From: Pyrodictiaceae archaeon
GTDB taxonomy: Archaea; Thermoproteota; Thermoprotei_A; Sulfolobales; Pyrodictiaceae
Assembly (NCBI GenBank): GCA_027036135.1
Contig: JALVSY010000016.1
Coordinates: forward strand, 124,001 to 188,000
Length of the DNA stretch: 64,000 bases
Reading direction: 5' to 3'
Shown: positions 57,826 through 64,000 of the stretch, in pieces
Layout: every line of letters begins with the position of its first letter
Position numbering within the stretch: position 1 is the first letter of the stretch
Notes under the pieces: model-generated
The model's input: the letters and a program-made list of their open reading frames with translations, nothing else
The model's database searches: none
What the model was told of the DNA's origin: nothing
Made by a program: the position numbers and the translations under genes

Positions 57826-58601
57826 TTACACCCCGGATCTGGGATACCTGCACCATAGAGCATATAGTATGCAGCATTCTCTATGCGCTCATATATTGAA
57901 AGGTCAGGTACTACATTGTCTTGACTATTCTCCCTAAGCTTAGCGGCTACCTCGATAACGTTAAGGCCTAGGAGCCTAGTTATCTCGGAATAGATAGGAT
58001 CCTCCAGCCTCCCTGTTATGTCGTCACCTATGTCTTCTTCGCCTACAAGCTCTAGGACTATCTCCCTATTACTTGGCAAATCTACGGGTTCTTCCCCCCT
58101 CCTATATATCAGGCTTTTTCCACGAATTATTGCTGCACGCATAGCCTCTAGATAATCGAGACCTACTCCACTCTCTCTATCTATATCATTAGCTGCTTGT
58201 AGCACCTCATCCATGGCTAACTCATAGCCACCAAGCTCTGAAACTGCTTGCACTATTGCAAGGCTCGCAGCAGCGTATATCGAGGAAGCGGGGGGGAATG
58301 AGACGCCTTTTACAGATATATCTAGTACCACGTGTAATGGTTGCTCCAGCCTAGCTGAGACTTCATCAACGAATGACTTTATTGCTAGCTCGTATCTCCA
58401 TCCCAGGGATACGCCGCTGGTCTTAACAGATGATGCCCTCTCTGCCTCCTCTATTCCAACTGCTATAGAAACAAGGCTTTGGTCCTTGCTGCGTAGAACT
58501 ATGTATGGATTAGACTTCCCGGGAAGAGGCACGCCATAATAGACTATCACTAGGGGCATACTATATCGCGTCTCTTCTCTGCTAAACCCATTATTACCCA
58601 A
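57744..58601 (-). CDS. Divergent GHMP-kinase-like protein at mevalonate kinase position
   Basis: Degenerate SFPPASSIYAAASLAIVQAVSEL where GHMP kinases have PxxxGLGSSA; flanked by MEMO and IPK. Confidence 0.65.
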   Translation of the reverse strand: MGNNGFSREETRYSMPLVIVYYGVPLPGKSNPYIVLRSKDQSLVSIAVGIEEAERASSVKTSGVSLGWRYELAIKSFVDEVSARLEQPLHVVLDISVKGVSFPPASSIYAAASLAIVQAVSELGGYELAMDEVLQAANDIDRESGVGLDYLEAMRAAIIRGKSLIYRRGEEPVDLPSNREIVLELVGEEDIGDDITGRLEDPIYSEITRLLGLNVIEVAAKLRENSQDNVVPDLSIYERIENAAYYMLYGAGIPDPGCKWTPSLQRVYGVCRPGARLGDEVVFLL

Positions 58602-58619
58602 TATCTTTCACCTGCCTAG

Positions 58620-59486
58620 CTAAGTGATCTTTATGGAGGCATATCCAACCACGCTTGTATCCCCGCCAGCTATGTCGCCGCTCGTCGCATAGGCTAGTAA
58701 CTTTGCTTGTTGAGCGCCTCGGAGCAAAGAATAATGTATTGCTGCTACAATGGGCCCGGGCCCGCAAACAGGAAGAGTATTATCCATTATCGTCTCGTAC
58801 ACCTTAGCTGCATCTAGCTCCTCGATCGCACTGATAATCCTCTTATCGTACTGGTATGCTTCGTCACGCGTAACATAGTGACTTAGATCGCTCGTAGCTA
58901 TGACTACGATACGTCTGCCGAACTCTTTCTCCGCCCCATATATTGCCTCGGCTAGCCTCTTAGCGTTCTCTATTGACTGATCATACATAGTTATGGCAAT
59001 TATTCTGAAGTTGTTCCCGAACAAGTATTGCAGGAACGGCAATTGGACCTCGATACTATGTTCGAAGAGGTGGGCTTTTTCATCGATGCTTTCCTCTCCG
59101 AGGAGCTGGGCAAGCTTCTCTACAAATTCTTCATCAACACTAGTCGTGCCTAGTGGGGTAATCCATTCCCCTCCGGGATATACCGCGAGAGGAGCACCAA
59201 GCCCTGTATGATTAGGGCCTATGATAACAAATGTTTCAGCACCACCGCTGAGGCCTAGCTCGTAGTAAGCATGGGCAGCTATGGGCCCGCTATACATTAC
59301 GCCAGCGTGTGGAACTATTAGAGCTTTTATCTCGCCGCCTTCCTCAATCTTCCTGCTTTTCTCGGGTAATTTTCCTGGGCCAAGAGGGTGTTGAAAACAC
59401 CACTCAATTTGTGAGCGTAGCGCGTCCCTGTCTGGCTCATAGAATATGCCTGCTACTGATGGGAATCGTCTAATTCGCTTAAGCAT
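58620..59486 (-). CDS. MEMO family protein (AmmeMemoRadiSam B)
   Basis: LIVPHAGVMYSGPIAAHAY, FVIIGPNHTGLG, IATSDLSHY. Confidence 0.95.
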   Translation of the reverse strand: MLKRIRRFPSVAGIFYEPDRDALRSQIEWCFQHPLGPGKLPEKSRKIEEGGEIKALIVPHAGVMYSGPIAAHAYYELGLSGGAETFVIIGPNHTGLGAPLAVYPGGEWITPLGTTSVDEEFVEKLAQLLGEESIDEKAHLFEHSIEVQLPFLQYLFGNNFRIIAITMYDQSIENAKRLAEAIYGAEKEFGRRIVVIATSDLSHYVTRDEAYQYDKRIISAIEELDAAKVYETIMDNTLPVCGPGPIVAAIHYSLLRGAQQAKLLAYATSGDIAGGDTSVVGYASIKIT

Positions 59487-59618
59487 TCATGTACGCCCAT
59501 TAGTACTTGCGTGTACAGAGCTATATTTATGGTAATAAGGAGGTTACGATGATTAGAGATTAAGTGTATATGCCGAAAAACAATCATGAACTAAGTTATT
59601 TGGAGACCTGGCTCAGTG

Positions 59619-60368
59619 TTACCAGCGTCTCCGCGGCCTGAACTCGAATGCCTCCGGAGGCTCTGGGAGGTCTTGGTCCGCTCTAAGCTTTCCTTGTTCT
59701 CTTAGGATTTCCCGTGCTAGAACCCAGTATGTGAGTGCTAGGCTTCGTCTACCCTTGTTGTTTACTGGTATGATTAAGTCGAGGTTGTCTATCCTATTAT
59801 CGGTGTCTGCTAGAGCTACAACTGGTATACCCATGCGGGCTGCCTCGTCGACAGCTTGGCTATCTGCTCTGGGGTCGCTCACCAGTATCACATCTGGCTC
59901 AAGGTACCACTCAAGGCTCGGGTTTGTAAAGGTGCCAGGCATTATTCTCCCGAGAACTGTTTTGCAGCCAACATAGGTGCAGAATTTCTGTACTGGTTTC
60001 TGCGCGTACTGCCTAACGGCGACTGCGACTATTTTCTGGGGCTCGAATCTTGCAAGGAATTTCGCGGCTATGCGTAGGCGTTCATCGGTCTTCCTTATAT
60101 CGAGTATGTAGAGGCCATCGGGCCTGACTCGGTATACGAAGCGGCGCATATATGCTGTACAGATGTGTGTACCTATGTGCATACCAGCTGATAGGTACCT
60201 CTCTAGTGGTAATAGGAGCTCAATAGTTTCCCTAGCCTGCTCGCCGCTCATAGTACTGCTTCCCCTCTGCGGAGACATGGATACCGGGTCTAAATATGCA
60301 TGATGCTCTACGTCCTCCGCGTCTGCCTCTAGGCCCCTGCTGAGCCCCGAGAGGCTTAGGAAAAACAC
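59619..60368 (-). CDS. rps2: 30S ribosomal protein S2 (start probably MSGEQARE)
   Basis: [45 protein letters not shown]. Confidence 0.96.
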   Translation of the reverse strand: MFFLSLSGLSRGLEADAEDVEHHAYLDPVSMSPQRGSSTMSGEQARETIELLLPLERYLSAGMHIGTHICTAYMRRFVYRVRPDGLYILDIRKTDERLRIAAKFLARFEPQKIVAVAVRQYAQKPVQKFCTYVGCKTVLGRIMPGTFTNPSLEWYLEPDVILVSDPRADSQAVDEAARMGIPVVALADTDNRIDNLDLIIPVNNKGRRSLALTYWVLAREILREQGKLRADQDLPEPPEAFEFRPRRRW

Positions 60369-60415
60369 GGGATACTAGCAATGAACGAAAGAGCATTGAG
60401 GAGAATATTATGCCC

Positions 60416-60616
60416 TTAGAGTATTCGTTTAAACTTCCTTACCTCATATATTGCTGGTACATGCGCTAGGAGGGTTTTCCTGCAACAATACCTCTTGACG
60501 CCGAGATCGTCTAGAACTTTTTCTGGGTCTTCTCCATTCTTTACTCTGCGATAGAACTCTTCCCAATATTGTGCCAAAGGTGCGCCGCAAGTAAAACAGC
60601 GAATAGGGACTATCAT
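60416..60616 (-). CDS. rpoN: DNA-directed RNA polymerase subunit N
   Basis: [21 protein letters not shown]...[13 protein letters not shown]. Confidence 0.97.
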   Translation of the reverse strand: MIVPIRCFTCGAPLAQYWEEFYRRVKNGEDPEKVLDDLGVKRYCCRKTLLAHVPAIYEVRKFKRIL

Positions 60617-60623
60617 TTCCTTG

Positions 60624-61085
60624 TCACCTGTAGCTCTTCTGCCATCTCCTTCTAGCGCTCCTACGCATCGGCTTCTCTGGCTCAGTCTGCCTGGGGTCGC
60701 CAGATAGCATCGATCTATCGTATTCCTCGTATATCTTTCTCAGAGCCTCGCTACCAGTGTAGGCGACTAGGCCTCTTGCTATAGCCATCCTCACTGCATC
60801 TGCCTGGCTCATGTAGCCTCCACCGTGGACATTAACCTTTATGTCAACGCTGTTAGCTATATCCTCGCCAGCGAGTAGCAGGGGCTCCATCATCTTCCAG
60901 CGCGCCATCTCAATAGGCCATATCTCTAACGGGATACCATTTATCCATACACGTCCCTTACCGGGCTTTATCACTGCTCTCGCGATGCTCGTCTTCCTCT
61001 TACCTGCAGCCACTACTATCCGTACAGGTTTCTCTGTTTGCAGGTATGCGCCGAGGAGCCTAGGTCTCGCGGCCTCGCTGCTCAT
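60624..61085 (-). CDS. rps9: 30S ribosomal protein S9
   Basis: [30 protein letters not shown]-like C-terminus. Confidence 0.97.
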   Translation of the reverse strand: MSSEAARPRLLGAYLQTEKPVRIVVAAGKRKTSIARAVIKPGKGRVWINGIPLEIWPIEMARWKMMEPLLLAGEDIANSVDIKVNVHGGGYMSQADAVRMAIARGLVAYTGSEALRKIYEEYDRSMLSGDPRQTEPEKPMRRSARRRWQKSYR

Positions 61086-61564
61086 TGCTTACTAAGCACC
61101 CCCCTCCATCCCAGCTTCTGTGCGAGTTCTCCTACACGTATAAACTTATGTCCCAGCCTGCTGGCATCAGCGAAGCTGAAGCGTGTGAACTCTTTGTTTT
61201 GGAGCTCCTTTGGCACACCTATGTATATTCTTAGTCTTCGCATTGCTTCACGGCCTTTCTGTTTCTCCTTGGGCAGCATACCCGTTATTGCCTTTTTCAC
61301 TATGAATATTGGTGAACGTGGCCTATGTGGTCCCCACTTATAGGGGTTAACATGTACCTTTAGTTCCCACCATATGCGATAGCTGTGGAATACCCTGAGA
61401 GGATCGCCACTTATCACTGCTTTCTCCGCATTAACTATGTATACTCTATAGCCTTCCAGAAGCTTCTTGGCAACGGCTGCCGCCATTCTTCCAAGTATCT
61501 GGTCTGTGGCATCAATGTATAGTACTCTCTCCGGCGGCTTAGGTGCCTCAACCTGCATAGTCAT
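61082..61564 (-). CDS. rpl13: 50S ribosomal protein L13
   Basis: YIDATDQILGRMAAAVAKKLLEGYRVYIVNAEKAVISG. Confidence 0.97.
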   Translation of the reverse strand: MTMQVEAPKPPERVLYIDATDQILGRMAAAVAKKLLEGYRVYIVNAEKAVISGDPLRVFHSYRIWWELKVHVNPYKWGPHRPRSPIFIVKKAITGMLPKEKQKGREAMRRLRIYIGVPKELQNKEFTRFSFADASRLGHKFIRVGELAQKLGWRGVLSKQ

Positions 61565-61584
61565 GGGTAAGCACCCCGAGTAAG

Positions 61585-61956
61585 TTATATGATTATCTTT
61601 ACGTTGCTGCCACGCGGGTTCTCTTCTGCTAATTGGAGTATGTGAAGTACGCGGCCTCCAGCGCTAGTTATTTTGCGAACAGCTTCAGCGCTAAATGCTA
61701 TTGCAGCAACAGTTACTGGGTGATCGATGCTACCTGCTCCTAGTACCTTTCCAGGGACTACTACGGTGTCGCCAGCATTTGTGTATCTGTTTATCTTGCT
61801 TACATTAACCTCTACTCGTAGTCTCCTGGGTCTCTCTAGGAGCTCCGCTACGTATCGCCATATTGCTGCCTTGTACTTGTTAGCAGTACTTCTTAGCCGG
61901 CGTATAGTCATTCGCAGCACTATGTTTGTTGGCCCCGTTCTCTTCGTTACCTGCAT
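61585..61956 (-). CDS. rpl18e: 50S ribosomal protein L18e
   Basis: RYTNAGDTVVVPGKVLGAGSIDHPVTVAAIAFSAEA. Confidence 0.97.
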   Translation of the reverse strand: MQVTKRTGPTNIVLRMTIRRLRSTANKYKAAIWRYVAELLERPRRLRVEVNVSKINRYTNAGDTVVVPGKVLGAGSIDHPVTVAAIAFSAEAVRKITSAGGRVLHILQLAEENPRGSNVKIII

Positions 61957-61970
61957 GTCTCTTCACACCC

Positions 61971-62867
61971 CTAACTTTGTCCCCGGCGTAGCTCCCTTAT
62001 CTGTGCTAGGAGGTTTTCAGCTTTCCTAACAATTGCGCTAATTGCCTCTAGCAAGATGGTCTCGGGTGGCAATGCACCTGTAGACTCAACCTTGAGTATG
62101 AATTCCTTATCATCATAGGTTAGCTTAGCTCCCTTCTCGCATTTCTTTGTAACACACCAGTAAAGGCCGGAGGTGTTTATGTCGTCGAGTATCCTTAGTG
62201 TGCCTTTGCGCATGTTCTTTATCTTCTCTGCTATCTGGGGGTAGCTCATCTCTATGCACTTAACACACTCATTACTCATCTCATCTAGGTCAAATTCCAG
62301 GACTGGAACATACTTGTGTGCAGCAACGCTTACTGGCATCCACTTTGCATGCTCTTTCCCGTAGCCGAGGCGAGCATATGCTTGGAGGCGGAGCCTCTGG
62401 TCTGGGGCCATTAGGACTATTGGCATATTATCGTAGACTGGTTTTACGTCTGGGTCACTAGTCTCTAGGTCTCCGCTATAGACCATTCTTTCTTCCTGTG
62501 GCCCTGTCTCAACCTCTAACCGAAAAGTTACATAGCAATCAAGGTCTCCTAGTTTCGCATTTACGCATTCTTCTGGCCGCTTATACTTCTCTAGAGCCTC
62601 TTTACTGGTAAGAGGTATCATAGCCAATCTATGAGCTATTATCTCGTCATAGAGCACCGTGTTATTATCGAATACCTCTACAAGGTCAATAGCCATAACT
62701 GGTACATCGGTGTAGCTTGCTCGCCTAACGGCGTTTACGAGGGGGAGGGGATAGCCCTTGATACGTATTCTTATTGTGTTTGCGGCCCTCTCTACTATAC
62801 ATATGCTCCTTTGCTCATCCATACCACATACCTCGATAACGTAGAGCTGAGGCCCCGTATAGGGCAA
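61971..62867 (-). CDS. rpoD: DNA-directed RNA polymerase subunit D
   Basis: VNAVRRASYTDVPVMAIDLVEVFDNNTVLYDEIIAHRLAMIPL. Confidence 0.97.
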   Translation of the reverse strand: MPYTGPQLYVIEVCGMDEQRSICIVERAANTIRIRIKGYPLPLVNAVRRASYTDVPVMAIDLVEVFDNNTVLYDEIIAHRLAMIPLTSKEALEKYKRPEECVNAKLGDLDCYVTFRLEVETGPQEERMVYSGDLETSDPDVKPVYDNMPIVLMAPDQRLRLQAYARLGYGKEHAKWMPVSVAAHKYVPVLEFDLDEMSNECVKCIEMSYPQIAEKIKNMRKGTLRILDDINTSGLYWCVTKKCEKGAKLTYDDKEFILKVESTGALPPETILLEAISAIVRKAENLLAQIRELRRGQS

Positions 62868-62943
62868 TAGGTTATGGAAAATACATTGGAGTGATAAACT
62901 GACCCTGGTTTAGAGAATTGAAACTTAAAATGGCTTCATTATG

Positions 62944-63345
62944 TTAGACGCGGCGTCCTCTTCTACCGCCTGGCCTTCTCGTAGTATCGTGCGGCAGCGG
63001 TGTTACATCTTCTATTCTTCCTATTATGAATCCTGCACGTGCAAGCGCCCTTATTGCTGCCTGTGCACCTGGACCCGGCGTCTTTGGGCCGTGACCACCA
63101 GGTGCTCTGACCTTTATGTGAAGAGCGACTATGCCTTTCTCCATTGCCTCTTGCGCGACACGGCTTGCTGCGAGCATAGCGGCGTAGGGGCTTGGCTTCT
63201 CTCTATCGGCTTTTACCACCATGCCTCCGCTGGCGCGTGCAACTGTCTCTGCACCAGTTAGGTCGGTTATGTGGATTATTGTGTTGTTATAGCTCGAGTA
63301 GATGTGCGCAACTCCCCATTTTATCTCACGAGCCGAGAACGCCAT
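62944..63345 (-). CDS. rps11: 30S ribosomal protein S11
   Basis: [39 protein letters not shown]. Confidence 0.98.
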   Translation of the reverse strand: MAFSAREIKWGVAHIYSSYNNTIIHITDLTGAETVARASGGMVVKADREKPSPYAAMLAASRVAQEAMEKGIVALHIKVRAPGGHGPKTPGPGAQAAIRALARAGFIIGRIEDVTPLPHDTTRRPGGRRGRRV

Positions 63346-63366
63346 GCAGGCTCACCTCTCATGGAG

Positions 63367-63909
63367 CTAGCCTTGCTCCGGAGCTTGTTGCTCGGAAGTA
63401 GTTGTCTCGGATTCCGTGAGACGCGCTCTTAGTGGACTAGTAGGTGCATAATCTATCAAGTCTTCTTCATGTCTTTTGACAAGGTAGCCTGGGCTACGTA
63501 TCCGTCTCCCAGCTATCGCTATGTGGCCATGTACTATTAGTTGACGGGCCTCGTAGATTGAGCGGGCAAGTCCTTTGCGGTAAACTATTGTTTGTAATCT
63601 TCTCTCGAGGAAGTGCTCAGCTGTTAGGCCTAGGACATCGTCTAGGGTTGCATTCTCGGAGAGGACTCCTAGCTCGTGAAGCTTAGCTAGGAGGAATTTT
63701 GCTTGTTTCTCCCTAGCCTCGGGTGAGAGAGCTAGTAGGCGACGGGCACGGTGCCTAAAGTAGCGTGCAAGAGTCTCTAGTTTCCAGAGCTCCCTCTTGT
63801 TGCGAAGCCCGTACTTGCCTACTAATTCTATCTCTTTTACTAGGCGCTCCTTTATCCATGGATGCTTGGGGCCAACCCACGTCTTTCGAGGCTTCTTGGG
63901 ATCACCCAC
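63367..63909 (-). CDS. rps4: 30S ribosomal protein S4
   Basis: GDPKKPRKTWVGPKHPW, RQLIVHGHIAIAGRRIRSPGYLV. Confidence 0.98.
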   Translation of the reverse strand: MGDPKKPRKTWVGPKHPWIKERLVKEIELVGKYGLRNKRELWKLETLARYFRHRARRLLALSPEAREKQAKFLLAKLHELGVLSENATLDDVLGLTAEHFLERRLQTIVYRKGLARSIYEARQLIVHGHIAIAGRRIRSPGYLVKRHEEDLIDYAPTSPLRARLTESETTTSEQQAPEQG

Positions 63910-63928
63910 AGCTTATCACCTACTCCTC

Positions 63929-64000
63929 TTATCTCCTTCTCTTCACTCCTATCGTCATACCCAGGCGGCCGGTTGTGGCTGTTCTCTGGCCACGTACCTT
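63929..64000 (-). CDS. rps13: 30S ribosomal protein S13, C-terminal end (truncated by window edge)
   Basis: Manual translation KVRGQRTATTGRLGMTIGVKRRR-stop; immediately upstream of S4. Confidence 0.85.
   Translation of the reverse strand, partial: KVRGQRTATTGRLGMTIGVKRRR

Noticed and set aside
58300-58312. Frameshift at the 7-C run in the GHMP-like gene
   Set aside because: The reading frame and protein-like sequence continue on both sides; no split ORF seen.
1-64000. CRISPR arrays, IS elements, prophage, toxin-antitoxin pairs, rRNA/tRNA genes
   Set aside because: No direct-repeat arrays, transposase/integrase motifs or tRNA signatures were recognised in the intergenic regions.

Overview
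This 64 kb window is gene-dense and reads as the core chromosome of a hyperthermophilic crenarchaeon. The lineage is inferred from gene content and order (archaeal ribosomal/RNAP operon, exosome, SBDS, proteasome alpha, KEOPS Pcc1, HerA/NurA, archaeal mevalonate genes); I could not check it by search. No rRNA, tRNA, CRISPR array, insertion sequence or integrase was recognised. The clearest non-routine locus is a minus-strand cluster at about 32.4-41.8 kb. It encodes homologues of all eleven core complex I subunits (A, H, J, K, L, M/N, M/N, B, C, D, I), but the large subunit keeps both [NiFe] cysteine pairs (RVCGIC and DPCISC) and the cluster ends with a hydrogenase maturation protease. This 'complex-I-complete' group-4-type [NiFe] hydrogenase sits inside the riboflavin genes, with ribC/ribB/arfC-like genes on one side and ribH plus a creatininase-family (ArfB-like) gene on the other. 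Other points worth a second look: a probable non-coding RNA locus at 26.1-26.4 kb with two C/D-box-like sRNA candidates and a perfect 14-bp inverted repeat; a Pop5 (RNase P) subunit with a predicted N-terminal membrane helix; a HerA paralogue with a C-terminal SWIM-like CxC...CxH motif; a HemN-like radical SAM protein with CX4CX2C spacing; a GHMP-kinase-like protein with a degenerate ATP loop in the mevalonate cluster; an orphan solute-binding protein with paired promoter repeats; and several strong stem-loops. L40e (57 aa) is absent from the supplied ORF track. All calls come from reading sequence only; no database search or folding program was run.
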